This document shows, in pieces, positions 46,992-59,800 of a DNA stretch of 64,000 nucleotides. The stretch covers positions 1,674,001-1,738,000 of the forward strand of contig JAJQJQ010000026.1 in assembly GCA_028622995.1 (NCBI GenBank). Direction: 5' to 3'. The notes under the pieces are model-generated. The model had not been told where the DNA came from, searched no databases, and worked only from the letters and a program-made list of their open reading frames with translations. The stretch is from Panagrolaimus kolymaensis. Lineage: Eukaryota > Nematoda > Chromadorea > Rhabditida > Panagrolaimidae. Positions within the stretch are counted from its first letter, which is position 1; the number at the start of each line of letters is the position of its first letter. The translations under genes and the position numbers were made by a program.

Positions 46992-49038
46992 TATATTTTT
47001 TTAAAGTTTTTTCTTTGTTTTTAATTTGATTTTTTTATACATATTTTTGTTGATGTTAGATGAATGAAGAACGAAAAGAATAATTGGTTATCATCATCAT
47101 CAAACAATTAGTTTTCTATATATATTATTGCTCATGCAAAAAAGAAAAAGAGACGATTGGATTGCGGTCGTTGTTGTCAATCGGTCAATACAGGTCATTC
47201 ATTTCATTCCATTCGTAACACACAAAAAAAACTAGTAGGAAGGATCGAAAGTAAAGGAAATGAAAGGCAAGATAAATGCAAGAAAAAAAAAGAAATTTTT
47301 GTACAGTCAATTTCTAACTTTTGTTTTAATAAATGAATGAAAAATTTCTTCCGTTTTTTTTTCTTGACTCTCTGTTGACTCTCATTTTTTACAATATTAC
47401 AAGAATGAAGTACAAGAGAAAGGCAAAATCGGTTTTTACTATTATGATGATCGAGAGTCTTGGCAACTAATCGTCACCGCCGCCGATAGAAAAATGTTTT
47501 ATTTTACGTGCGTCGTCTCACGAAGATAGATGCCTACATACTTTGAATGATTGACAATTTTTTCTTACCTTTTTCTTTTAAATGAAATCCACCACATACG
47601 CCTTCCATTTTTTTTCCTTTTCTCCGCCATCGCCATGATCGACAGCAGAGACGCAGGTCGTCGCCGTCGCGCATGCATGCATTCCGTTGTTCACATGTTA
47701 AACTATGCCGCCACCAAAATAAAAAAAACTTTGTTCTTGTTTGCTACTGCAAAACTGCTTCAGCGCCTGCGCGACGTATCCGTTTGTTGCTCCTTTATTT
47801 TTTTTTTCTAACTGTTGCTCCTCACACATGCAACCAACCATCTTTCTTTTTTTAAATCTTAAAAAAATAAAATAAAATAAAATTCATTCTCGGTGTCCTA
47901 AATTTCTTCTCCATTTTTTCACGCCCGAAATTTGTCGTTGTCGTTAACTTCGTTTTTTGACGTTATTTTTTTACGTAAAAAAGGAAATATTTTATTGAGA
48001 ATTTTTTTGTTTTTTCTATTTTTTTTTCTTTACCTTTTCTTCTTCTTCTTGTTCCATGATTTAAGACACTAATATTTTTTGAGTTTCTTAAACATGTTGT
48101 TATAAACTAATAATAACATTTTGAAAGTGTGAGAGAAGGACGACGACAATGGAATTTGTGTTTGAAACAATAACTTTTCAAATGACTGTTTTTTTTCTTC
48201 TGAAAACGTTGTCTTTTCAATATATATTTTTCGGTGGATCCAAACCTGTTTTTTTTAGTTCGTTCCTCTTTTTTTTTCGATTACCGAACATTTTCTCTCT
48301 CTCTTTTTTTTCTGTATTCGTCACTCAACTTACTTTTTTTTCACAATTGTTTTCGATTTTTTTGTTACAATTTTTTGCCGTGCAAAAATAAAAAATAGCA
48401 ACGAGTAAAATCAATGTGAATTGTGGTAACCTGCTTTCAATGTATTCGAAGCCCCATTTTTTGTTTTTATAAACTTTCTTTGATGCTGTAAAATTTCTTT
48501 TCCTTTTTTTAATGCATCCCAATTTAAGAAAATTTAAAAATAAGGGTTCAAGGAAAAATCATTGATTTTTTTATTCAAAAATAGAACACAGATTTTTTAT
48601 TTTCTTCTTCTTTTGAGTTTTAGATGTTTGAATTTTTCGATTTCTTAAAAGTTTAGTTTAGTCTTTTTTTTTCTTGAAGTATCCATCCCTCATTGTTATC
48701 TTCTTCCTTTCTTGTTTTTTTGCGCAGTAAAATCATGTGTTTTTGTCAAGCTTGTTGGACATTGGTCAAGTGGCTTATTTCAACTCATCTTCAAAACTAC
48801 CATCATTTTGGGTTAAAGTAGCCTCCATGTTTATTTAACCTACACAAAAAATTTTTGTTGATTGGTTCCATATTTTTTTAACCTTTTTCCATTTTTGTTT
48901 TTTTCCTGCGCGAATATTCTTTTTCTTGTTTTTATTATTATGTGATTTTATTGATTTTGATTTTAATACAGTTAAAATATATTTTTATATTTTTAATAAA
49001 TATTCTTTAATTTAGTGGGCGAGCGATTTGCTCAAAAG
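46992..49038. other. Intergenic region upstream of the PTB-domain gene
   Basis: About 2 kb, pyrimidine-rich on the plus strand. 47450-47800 is richer in C and G (CGCCGCCG, TCGTCGCCGTCGCGCATGCATGC) and may hold promoter elements or an unseen 5' exon of the PTB gene. No convincing coding region. Confidence 0.45.
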
Positions 49039-51433
49039 ATGACAACGGTACCATTGTGTCGTTGCCGAGTTCTTTATGTTGGTAGCTCTGTGCCGACGAT
49101 CACCAAAGATGGCCTTCAAGGTATTCAACAGCCTTTGCGTGAGAGATATCCAGTAAATGAAAATTCTGAAACTAAAGGCATTGATTCATGGTAACTTTCT
49201 TCTTATTTTTGGGAAATTTTTTGTATTGCTTGCTTTTTTATAGGCTTTCTGTTTGGTCCAATGGCATTCTCGTGGAATACATTGAAGGAGCAAAAAAGAC
49301 CGAAACTGCATTTTATCCAATCACAAATCTTCATTATTGCGCTGCTGTTCGTTATGTAAACGTTACAGGATTTGCTGTAGAAGGTGGTGGTGAAAGATTT
49401 TTACCCCTTGATACACCATTGGCCAATCCACCTAATTCACCACATCCACCAATATTTGCCGCGATTTTTCGTCGTACTACAGGTGTCAAGGTTAAACATT
49501 TTTTCTTCTTCTATCTTTTCTATTTTTTTCTTTCGGCTTTAGTCAAGTCCAAATTTTGTTGACCTTCATTTATTTTTGCCGTTTCTCAGTCGTCCTTGTT
49601 TTATCATTACAGAAAAAAAAACTAAAACTATATAGATGGAAGGGGAGAAACGGATCAACTTAAATGATCTTTTTTTTTTATTAATATTTATTCGTCGTCA
49701 TCTGACAGGCGGCTGTAAAACAAAATGCAAAAAGAAAAAAAGAATAATGTACAAAAATTCTGCCAAACACTAAAAATTAATAGACTCAATTTGATTTTAT
49801 ATGTATGCATTTATTTTAGGTCCTTGAATGCCATGCTTTTATTTGCACAAATGAAAAAGCTGCAAATGCTTTGGTTCGATGTTGTTTCCATTCTTATGCA
49901 GATACAATTTCTCTAAAAATGGAAGATAAAATTCCTGGGCTTAAAGCTATTAAAGAAGCCAGTCGAAGTGCCACACCAAGTAGTGATCAAAATATGAGGT
50001 ACATTAATAATCGAAAAAAATGCAATTAAATTTTATTATTAATAAAAAAAATTTATAGCGAAACCGCAAATAATGAAGATATTTCTAAAGATGAAACAGA
50101 TTGGAATGAACGAGCAATAGGACAAAAATCATGGCAACGTCGACAACAAAGCGGAGAATATGATAGTGCTTCGCTTTCATTTAGTCTTAAACAAGGAACT
50201 AAAAAATCAAAGAAGGGTAAACGAAACAGTGAAAATGGTAATTTAATATTTGAAAAGTTGAAGACATATTTAGCAAGAATTTTTTTTAGAAGGAATGCTT
50301 GTTCCATATGAAGGCAATAATCGAAGTGAACAAGGCGGCGAAATTTATGATACCCATCACAATGGAATGATGCACGATCGAGCTTTCATGATGCCACCTT
50401 ATTTTATGCCTCCACCTGGTGCTCAATTTAGACGTGGAAGCGGTGGATCGATGCCTATGCCACCTCATGGGTTTGCAGCTTTTCGGCCACCTCCACCTGG
50501 AATGATGCCTCCTCCTCATATGATGCCACCACCACCATTTTTAATGAGACCTGGAATGAGAATGATGCCTCCACCTCCTCCACATATGGGTAATAATAAC
50601 ATCGGCTAAACCTATCTTTACTAAATAAACTTCATTTTTTAGCTGCTCGGTTTGGTTGGCCACCACCACCATTTATGCCACCACCACATGGAGCGAGATT
50701 TGGTTTCATGCCTCCGCCACATCCTCATTTTCGGCCATATTTTTATATGCCTCCATATATGATGGATAGGCCTAAAACTCCAAATGATGGAGGACCAATT
50801 ATTACTTCAGCTGAATCTGTTTATGACACATATCCAAGACATCATGGAAGTGGTGGAAATTATGAAGAACCCATTTATATGCCAACTAATAATGGCGGCG
50901 GCGGTGGACCTCCTCATTCTAGTTATAAACCAAGTTCGCCTGATAATCATGAAGGCGGAGGATATTATGAAACATATCGACGACTTCCACACGATAAAAA
51001 AGTAATCCAAAAAATACTTATATAAAATTTTAAATTTTCCTTTTAGCACACCAGTCGAAGTGAATCGGATGTAAGCGGGGATGAAAATCAACATTATTGG
51101 GATGCATATGAAGCTAGAATTTATCGACAACCTCATTTAAATGAAAAAGCGTTTGCTGAAACATTAGCTGCTCGATCACCAAAACTTAAAAAAGATAATT
51201 CACCAACTCCCGCCGATCCCAATAATTTGGTTCAACAACAACAGCAACCATCATCCAGCAAAAAAATTGTCACTGAAACAACAACAGCAACAAATGGGTC
51301 AACAACTCCTCGGCCTCAAACTCCACCAGCTGATTATGATTTGAATGAGCTCCATATTAATGATCAACATCGCCTTCAACAACATCATCATAAACAAGGA
51401 TCATCCCAGCAAAATCAACGAGCAATTTTTTAA
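49039..51433 (+). CDS. PTB/PID-domain adaptor protein with Pro/Met-rich tail
   Basis: Seven exons: up to 49190, 49244-49490, 49820-49998, 50059-50237, 50290-50589, 50643-51002, 51048-51433. PTB domains bind NPxY-type or phosphotyrosine peptides. The domain begins CRCRVLYVGSSVPTITKDGL and continues DSWLSVWSNGILVEYIEGAK, ITNLHYCAAVRYVN, PPIFAAIFRRTTG, ending VLECHAFICTNEKAANALVR and CCFHSYADTISLK, the amphipathic C-terminal helix. After a basic charged stretch comes a Pro/Met/His tail (MMPPYFMPPP, PPPHMMPPPPFLM), a Gly-rich stretch, RSESDVSGDENQHYWDAYEA and a Gln-rich end. Frame is open upstream of the first ATG to the acceptor at about 49014 (VGERFAQKM), so an unseen 5' exon may add residues. 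The domain looks conserved with arthropod PTB proteins; I do not assign a name. Confidence 0.8.
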
Positions 51434-54034
51434 AACATAAAATAAAATCTAAATCTAATATTTTGTTATTCTAATTTTTTTCTAAAAAACTACTTTCTCT
51501 CATTTCTAAACTTGCCAAGTTTGTTATTGTTTCACAAAAAAAGTTATAGTCTATTTTTTATTATTTTAAAATTTATTCAAAGATTGCATTTTTATTTTTC
51601 ATTTATTCAGCAAAGTATTGTTTCTTTTTTTAAATTTTTCTCATTTGTTTTCCCAGTTTTTAAAGTACCATTTAAAAGTACTAAAATAGAGAGATATTAT
51701 TTAAGCCTATTCATTTTTATATTTTTTGTAACAATAAATCATGCATTTATATGTTTTTAAGAAGTAATAATAAACAAAAAAATTGTTAATTAAATGGTTG
51801 TTTGCAAATAAAAAACAAACGAATAAAGGAAATATTTAAAAAAATATAAAACCGATGATTATCGCGTCACAATATTACCGTTAAATCCTTTAAGAAAAAA
51901 TTGGTTTATTCTTCAAAATGTCTACTGACCTTCAAAGTAAGTATAAGCTTCTCGAATTTAATTTCTTATCTTTGATGCCTTAATTTATAGTTAGTCATCC
52001 ATAAAATCAGCTTATCTAACATCTGTAAGTTCTTCTTTAGGCAAGAGGACAACCAATTTTGGAACATCAAAGAAGGAAAAAAAAGATAAAATATTAAATC
52101 CTTGAACTTTGGATCTTACCAAATACGACTTGACTCACTTAGTAGTTGTTTGACAACAACTTCCTTGCATTCCTACAATAGTGGAACATTATTTTCTTCC
52201 ATGTTAGGTTTAAATTTCATCTGATTTACTTATTAGTTTAACTTTTTTAAAACGACAGCAATAAGCTTATTTTTAATTAATTCCTTTTTTTTAGCTGTCT
52301 ATTATTTCTTTTTTGTATTTTGGACGATAGTATCGTTGTGATTATTATTTTATTATTGTAGCTGGTTGGCTATACGATTATTGTGATGAACTGAGACAAT
52401 AGTCTTTTAATGGACAGAATACATTTTTTCTTTTTATTATTATGAATTTTTATTTTGGGTCTATCTACGAATTTTAGAAAGGTCACAAATCCCAACACAT
52501 CATTTTTTTCTCTTCATCATCATTGTTCAAAAGAAGGAAGCTAGCTACTAGCTTCTTGACTGGCACAAGCTTTCCCTTTTGTTTTTACCCTTCTTTTTAA
52601 TACTAAAAAAATAGCGATAATTATAAATATTAAAGCCCATCGAAAAATTTTAGAATAATATTATTTTTTTAGAAAAAACAAAAGATAATTGTTTGAGGTC
52701 GCTTTGGGGAAATGGGCATTTTGGGGTGGCGGAAAGGCGGAGGATACCAAACATTATTAAGAAAATAATAAATAACTAAGAAATCTAAAAAAGTAACGAA
52801 ATGATTTCATTCGTCATAGTTTTTTTGGTGGTTTTTCTTTTTCATTTTTGTGTAATGCCTCGAATTCTATAGAAATTAAAAAATGAAAAGTTTAAAAAGA
52901 AAGAGTTAATAATAAATTTTGTGGAGGCGATTTTCAGGATATTTAACTTCCTTCCGCCTTACCTTTTTTTAAACAAAATTTGAAATAACTTTTCTTTAAT
53001 TTTTCTATTAAACTTTGTTACGTTATTTAATGTTTTACTTTTTCTATTTTCTTTTTTTTGTTGTTTTCTTTGAATGACTTCCTTTTTAATTTAAAAATTT
53101 AAAAATTCATAAAATATATAATTTAATAAAAGTTTTATAATTTTATATCATTAAAATATGTATGACTATGTTAGTAGTTAGCAAAGACCTTATGGCATTT
53201 TAATTTTCTTTTTTCTTTCACCTGTTTATAAAATTTACATCTGACGCAATTTTTTTTGTTCAACTTAGAATTTTAGATGCCATTTAATTACAAATTTTTC
53301 TTGAAACCCGTTCCTCATTTTTTTCTTTTTATCTTTTCTTAATTTTTTTTGAACTCCCACTATCATTCATCCGCTGCATGAATGTTTTTTCTTTTGTTAA
53401 TGACTTTTTGGCTTTCTTTATACCCTTTTTTTAATTATGTATTTGTGACTTAGACTTCATTTTGATGTGTCATGGAATTATATGTTTGTTATGTGTTTTC
53501 ATTATTATTAAGCTTTTCTATCTCTCTCTCTGAAACTAACTCCATTCTTTTGTAATGCACGTGACAACTTTCATTGAGTTTTTTTTCCACCTCTTCCAGA
53601 ACAAAAAAAAGTTTCACAAGTTATTTTTTAGTTGGATTTGTGACTCTTTTGATCTGACCTTATGCTACAAAAAAAAATAAAGACAGCACCCTTTTTTTTA
53701 CGTTGATATTTTATCAAACATGCAAACAAAGAAAAAAAATAAAATATTAAAGGGTAATTTATTCTTTGTTTCAAATAAAACATTAAAAGGTTTTGTACTC
53801 CCTTAGGTAAGGTTATCATCTCTCGTGTTGCCTTTAAAAAAAGTATTATATATTTCCGTTTTTTACTCTTCATTTATTTTGTTGTCGTCGACGTTTAAAT
53901 AAACATACAAAAAAATCTTTTTTGTTTTGTTTTTTTGTATGCGTCATTTGACGTAAAATTTTTTAAAATACTTAGAGTCTAAAAATAAATTTAAATTTCT
54001 AAAGATATTGTTTTTTTAGCAGCATTAATTAATT
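51434..54034. other. Intergenic region
   Basis: About 2.6 kb, AT-rich. Apart from the weak two-exon candidate at 51918-52105 and a small perfect hairpin at 52537-52555, nothing recognisable. Confidence 0.45.
51918..52105 (+). CDS. Possible two-exon micro-gene or stranded first exons
   Basis: ATG at 51918 opens MSTDLQ, with a consensus GTAAGT donor at 51937. Joining to the TTCTTTAG acceptor at 52040 gives SKRTTNFGTSKKEKKDKILN plus Pro and a stop at 52103-52105, 27 residues in all. Another acceptor lies at about 51990 but leads to an early stop. The donor and acceptor are good for this genome and the peptide is basic and not homopolymer-like. It may be the 5' end of a decayed gene. Low confidence. 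Confidence 0.22.
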
Positions 54035-54605
54035 ATGATTTCATTTTTTTTATTGGGTTTAATATCATCTTCATTGGCTTTATCCTTGCTTGATTTACAT
54101 GATGGCCAAATTCCTTTTAGAACATATTCGAAAGATAATGTTCAAAATAATGACGTAAGCTTTTTGCCTTTGCTTTTAGTTTTTTTGAGTCATAGCTTTT
54201 TTTTTCTAGGATGGAACTATTTCATTTAAAGAATATGCCGATGATTATGACAACTCTCTTGAAACCAATGGAGCTCAAAAAGGGCAACAACGACAAGGCA
54301 TTGTTGTTGGAAATGGACAAGGAGGACGTAGCAAATCCATTCCATTAATTGAAGCACCTGTTGCAATGAGTAATCCAATATGGAAAATATTTAGTCGAGC
54401 ATCAGATATTTATCGTATATTTCGTCGAAGTGGTTCAAATTCTAATTTTGAGGAAAGTAATAATAAGAAAATTAATGGGTTTAATACTGACGCTTCTATA
54501 AAACCATCTCAACCAATTTCCTCACCATTTTCGGTGGTGAATAATAATTATCCATATACTAAAAAAGTCACAAGGAATCCAAGGGGATGGCAATTATTTT
54601 TATGA
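54035..54605 (+). CDS. Small secreted protein, unknown family
   Basis: Two exons, 54035-54154 and 54210-54605 (GTAAGC...TTCTAG), about 171 residues. MISFFLLGLISSSLALSLLD is a good signal peptide with likely cleavage near residue 16. The mature part starts DLHDGQIPFRTYSKDN, has an acidic stretch around the junction (NDDGTISFKEYADDYD), a Gln/Gly segment (AQKGQQRQGIVVGNGQGG), WKIFSRASDIYRIFRRSG and an Asn/Ser-rich end finishing RNPRGWQLFL. No cysteines or known domain seen; mostly disordered. Dibasic and Gly-Arg sites are few, so a neuropeptide precursor is not well supported. It lies tail-to-tail with the Gly-rich gene. Confidence 0.7.
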
Positions 54606-54925
54606 ATCATACATACATACTTATTACTCGTGCTTTTTTAATTTTTTAAATATCATTTTTTTGTTCTTGCTTGCGCAGAAAACCCATTGTTTTTAATAAT
54701 AATAAAAAAATATATAAATAAAGTTTTATTTTTATTTTTGAGCTTGGATTCATTTTCAAAGGCAAAAAAAAATTTAAAATTACTTTAAAAAACTATAAAT
54801 AAATTAAAAATTCTTTTAAACGTAAACAACATTTTTTAATTTAATGTTCTATTAACGCTTAAAAAATAATATGGTGTACTTAAATTAAATGATATGTTTC
54901 CGACGATGACGACAAGAGCATGAAT
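54606..54925. other. Convergent 3' region
   Basis: 3' UTRs of two convergent genes, with AATAAA-type runs around 54700-54730. No gene. Confidence 0.5.
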
Positions 54926-55750
54926 TTACTTTTTGCCTCGGCATTCACCATTTGGACATCCACCACCGCCACCACCTCCTCGACCTGAGTATCCGCCTCC
55001 ATAAGGTGAACCACCATAGCCGCCGCCGCCACCCATTTCACCACCATAACCACCGTAGCCGCCAAAATCTGGGCCACCACCGTTTCCAAAACCGCCGGAA
55101 GGTCCACCATATCCGCCATTGAATCCACCTTGGCCGCCCATTCCAAAACCTCCTGGGCCGCCGCCATAGCCGCCCATTTCACCACCATAACCACCGTTGC
55201 CTCCAAAGCCACCAGGTGGTCCACCGCCAAATCCGCCGGATCCGCCCATACCATCATATGGGCCACCACCGTATCCACCGCCATTACCACCAAATCCTCC
55301 ATTGCCTCCAAAGCCGCCTGGGCCATCATAAGGTCCACCACCAAAGCCTCCGCCATATGGACCACCGCCATATCCGCCGCCGCCAAAATCTCCATCTCCA
55401 CCAAATCCTCCACCGCCGCCGCCATTCATACCGCCATAACCGCCATTAAATCCACCACCAAAATCACCTCCACCGCCACCGCCTCCTCCTCGACCAAACG
55501 ATCCATAGCCACCCATATCACTGGGTCGTCGGCTTAATCCTGAACTCTCTTTATTTTTTAAAAAAATATTATAAACATTAATCAAAAAATTATTACTACC
55601 TCTTCGTCGATATCCGGGATCTTTGGCAATTTTAGGTGGGGCATCTTTAGCAACTGTCTGTTGTCTTGTACTTTCTGTGGCAGCAACAATAACAATTCCC
55701 AGCGAAATAAATGCTAATAACACAGGAGAAATTTTCATTTTGTAACCCAT
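54926..55750 (-). CDS. Glycine/tyrosine-rich secreted protein
   Basis: Starts MGYKMKISPVLLAFISLGIV with a signal peptide, then a short linker (RQQTVAKDAPPKIAKDPGYR). About 180 residues of GGYGG, GGFGG, GGGGPYGG and GNGG-type repeats with regular Tyr, Phe and Pro follow, ending CPNGECRGKK with the only two cysteines. Such proteins occur in nematode cuticle, eggshell and as glycine-rich antimicrobial-type peptides; which applies here cannot be told. Codons are markedly C/G-richer than neighbours because of the glycine content. Between RRRG and ESSG about 53 bases of AT-rich sequence (GTAGTAATAA...AAAATAAAG) may be an intron whose length keeps frame; spliced and unspliced forms are both open. 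An ATG at 55738 (MKISPVLL) is an alternative start. Confidence 0.75.
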   Translation of the reverse strand: MGYKMKISPVLLAFISLGIVIVAATESTRQQTVAKDAPPKIAKDPGYRRRGSNNFLINVYNIFLKNKESSGLSRRPSDMGGYGSFGRGGGGGGGGDFGGGFNGGYGGMNGGGGGGFGGDGDFGGGGYGGGPYGGGFGGGPYDGPGGFGGNGGFGGNGGGYGGGPYDGMGGSGGFGGGPPGGFGGNGGYGGEMGGYGGGPGGFGMGGQGGFNGGYGGPSGGFGNGGGPDFGGYGGYGGEMGGGGGYGGSPYGGGYSGRGGGGGGGCPNGECRGKK

Positions 55751-56866
55751 ATCTGAAGGTCTTAAAAAATAAAGCTTAAAACATTTTGAAGAAGAATAAA
55801 GAATTATGTGTTAAACAAACAAATAAAACAATGAAACTAAAAAAAAGACGCGAAAAAACAACAAAAACAAATACTCTTTTTTTTGTTAGTGGAATCAAAG
55901 AAAATGTCTTTTGATTGAAATTTGTCGTCTTTTAAACTATAAATAAATGAAATTGAAACTATGAATTTGATTTAAAAAATTTGAAAGCTTATATATATTT
56001 CTTGAAGGTGTGGACTTTCCCACTTTCTTTCATTTTTTCTTCTTCTTGCTGCTGGATAAATGTGACAGTTTGTTGTTGTTGCCTGTCATTTTGGAAATCG
56101 AATCGTAAGCGTTTCTTGTAAGCAGCTTTTTTTCTTGCATCCAACAAAAAAAACAAGCAAAGCTACTGCTGTTGCATGAATGTGGTGGTGCTTGTCCAAT
56201 GACCTCTTCAAAACAAGCGAAGAATTATTGTGAGAGGTGAGAAGGAAAAACAAGATCGGGCTCGTCATTTCCAGAATTTATTGGTAGTAGTAGACAGAAA
56301 CAAAAATGTTTAAAAATATCTCCTTGTCTAATTTTTTTTTCTCCCTCTCTCTTTCTTTTCTCAATTTTTCATGTAATTGAAACTGCGAATTATTATAGCA
56401 AGCAAACGACAGACATATTTTTTTTTCTTCAGCTTTCTCCACTCTTTGATCTCCTTCAAATAAAAAATACCACCATGAACGTCATTAATTTAAAAGAGAA
56501 AAAGCTGGTTATTTTGCGATATCACGGATAAAAAATAAATAAAAAGATTGCAGTCATTTTTCATTCGATCATTGATTGACCGCTTTTGAAATTTTGAGTG
56601 TTTTCAGGAACACTTTTGAAGGGTCAGGAAAGGACTATCAAAAGTAGTTTAATTATTTCCAGTTTGTTTTTATTTTTGTTCAAAACAAGCTACTCACTTT
56701 TCTTGCAATTAAGAAAAATAAAACAAGTGTTTCCTTAAAGCTAATATCAGCTATTTTTTTTATTCTTATTCCTATTTACATTGAATCAACAAAAAAACTT
56801 AAAAATATAATTTTGAGATAAAATAACAAATAATAAAATGGAAAATGAGATAATTGTTTATGGTTT
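55751..56866. other. Intergenic region upstream of the Gly-rich gene
   Basis: AT-rich promoter sequence of the Gly-rich gene and 3' flank of the vWA/ZP gene. No gene recognised. Confidence 0.5.
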
Positions 56867-59800
56867 TTAGAAACGTAAATCGCAATATCGAATTGGAGTT
56901 GGAGGTCGAATGGCTTCATTTTCAAGAACATTTAAAGTTCGACTTTCCAAATCAAAAGTCATTGCAAAACCTGATTTTGTGTTTTGAGATATACCACGTT
57001 TAGATCGCTTTGGGCCATTATCATCTTCTTCTGCAGCAATTAATGGCCTTTTAGAGCATCGAGGAGGAATCATACTTCGGCATGGATCAGTTCCATCCAT
57101 ATCACAAAGAGATACCTTACATTGAAATACGACATTATCATCTCCAGGAAATTTAAATACACTCATTTCTTGATAAACATATGCATCACCTTTTCGAGGT
57201 TTTTGAAATCTTGAATATATAGGAGTTTCCAAAAAATGTGGATCTATTTCACAACTAAATTTTTTTGTTTCATTAAACATTTTTACTCAAAACAAAAAAA
57301 AGCTTTACCCATTTGAATCTAAAATTTGCGCACTTTTACGATCGGAACGAACAAAGCAATCGTGAACAAGGTACTGATAGTTTGGAGCTGAAAAAAAAAA
57401 TAAGGTTTCATTTTTCACTTTTCACTTTTTTCCTTTCTTATTTATTTTTTTATAACAACAAAGTATATTGTTTGAGCAACAGCAGCGGACGCGACGCGGG
57501 CTAAGAAAGCATATTGAAAGCAACGAAAAAAAACGAGTTTAATAAATAAATATGTGTTTGTAAACTAACAACTTACGACTATCACATTCCCATTTATGAA
57601 ATATACTTTCTCCAACCTTTGCATCCAATGCTGCACATTCATCTGGACTAAATCGATGGAGGCGATATGAGCATTGAGTATCGATGAGACGTTTTTGTGA
57701 TTGTCGGCCAATATCTTGAAGGGATATGGGTTGTCGATAAAAGCATTGAACATCCAAGCCTTGATCAGCTCGAGTAACAATGAGGGGATGGAATTGAAGG
57801 ATAACAGTGATGTTGTAATTAAAGCCAGAAAGATCCTATAAATTTCATTCTTTAGAAAAATTGGTTTTGGAAAAGATAAATACCGGTGTTGGAGTTTTTG
57901 CTAAACCACAAGCGCCTTCATTAAAAGTGATCGAAAGTTCACGAGAATTTCCATTTGCAACATGAACACATCTTGCATCATCATGAAATTGTTGGGCATA
58001 CATTATACCATTCATAGGTTTTTGAGTTCGAACTGTAAAAGTCACGGAATTTGGTCCACATACAACATCTGTAGCACCTCGAACTCTTGGAGCTAAAATT
58101 TTTTTCACTTAAAACTTTTTTACTTGAACCTTAGCTCAACTTACTTGCATCAGGGCCTAATATAATTCCAGGACATCCAAAACCAACAAATCTCAAAAAA
58201 GCTTGTTCGAATAATTGAATATTTTTAGGAGTGAAAGCCATTTCAGGCGAATCAGCCATAATTGCAAGTTCACGTTCATCAACATTTGGTGGATAACTCA
58301 TTGATACAGCAATAATATGAACTCCTTCATCTCGAAGTCGTTTAGCTATTTCATTTGGTGGTCTTGCTGAACGACCATCTGTAATAATTATAGCAAGTTT
58401 GGGAACATTAGGTCTTAATTCAGTTTCAGAATCATGAAGTAAATCATAAACTGTATGCAAAGCTAAATGAGTTGAAGTTGTTCCTTTTATGGATCGAAGA
58501 GTATTTAAATATCGAATCACTGCGGTATTATTAGAAAATTTTTGATCATTAAATTTGAAATGAACAAATGGTTGACCAGAATATGTAATAAGTGTTAAAC
58601 TAAAAAAACTTATGAAGTTAATAAATTTGATAAGTTTGAAAATTACCGAACAGCTTCAGGATGAATATTAATATTTTGAACGACTCTTTCAATAGAAAAC
58701 ATAATTTGTTCATGAAAAACTTTATCAATGGATTCAGAGCTATCAATAATTAAAAAGAGATCCAAAGGTTTATCTGTTCCTTTGACGCAGGCTAAAATTT
58801 TATTAATTACGCAACTTTTCTAGCCAGCAAACTAAAAACTAACATGGCTGCTTTTCACAAACTTCAACACCTCTCCATTGATCAAAAAGCCCTTCCAACT
58901 TTACTAAATTTTTATTTGTAATTATTTTCGATGTATCTTTTGTGATATTTAATAATTCTGGCATTGCTACATAATCTCCTGTTCCATAAGCCCAAATATC
59001 CAAATTAGGAATTTGTTTTCTCATTAATTCACTCATTTCTGCATCCTTTGGATAATCATGGGTTCGTCCATCAGAGAGAAGATAAACAATTTTAGGAACG
59101 GATGAATCACGCAGACCCTGCAAAAAAAAAATCAAAGATTTATCTCTTTATTTTTTTTGACGTCAAAATAATTTTATTTTTATCTCTTTTTCTCTTACAT
59201 TTTCAGGAATCATTTTGTTTAGAGTGAATTCAAAAGCGCCTCCCACGCGAGTAATACCAGAAACATGACGTAAAACATTTAAAGCGCTAACGACATCTTC
59301 ACGATCATTGAACTTTTTAAAATCAAATTCTAAATGTTGAACTCCACTAAATTGAACAAGCATCACTCGAGTTGCGTTAGGTCCAATAGTAACATGTCGA
59401 ACGATGCGACGAATAATATCAACTTCATCTTGAAATTTATTTCTCAATGAACCAGATGAATCAAGAATAAATACAAGATCAAGTGGGGCAGCTTTGACCG
59501 AGCATCGAGCTATAAAAAAATTATTATAATTTTTACATGCCTATCATTTTTTTTGGTTCACTTTCAATTTTTTTAAACAAATTTTTAAATGTAAAATAAA
59601 TAAATAATTATTAGGGCTATTAAATTTTCCTTTTTTTTAAACTGGTTTCTAATAATTTTTCTTGCATAATTTTTTTAAACTTGTTTTTTTTCCAAAGTCC
59701 TTAAATCAAAATTAAAAAAAACGATTTAAACTTTAAAGTTATATAAAAAAAGTGTTTTTATCAATTTCTTTCATGACAAATTAAACCATAAAAATAGCCA

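Noticed and set aside
52537..52555. Perfect hairpin GAAGCTAG-CTA-CTAGCTTC
   Set aside because: Eight-base arms alone occur by chance in a window this size, and nothing else marks a non-coding RNA or terminator here.
54880..55425. Second minus-strand frame rich in Met/Ala/Val/Asp and plus-strand frames overlapping the Gly-rich gene
   Set aside because: Shadows of the glycine codons; the signal-peptide frame with GGYGG repeats is the real one.
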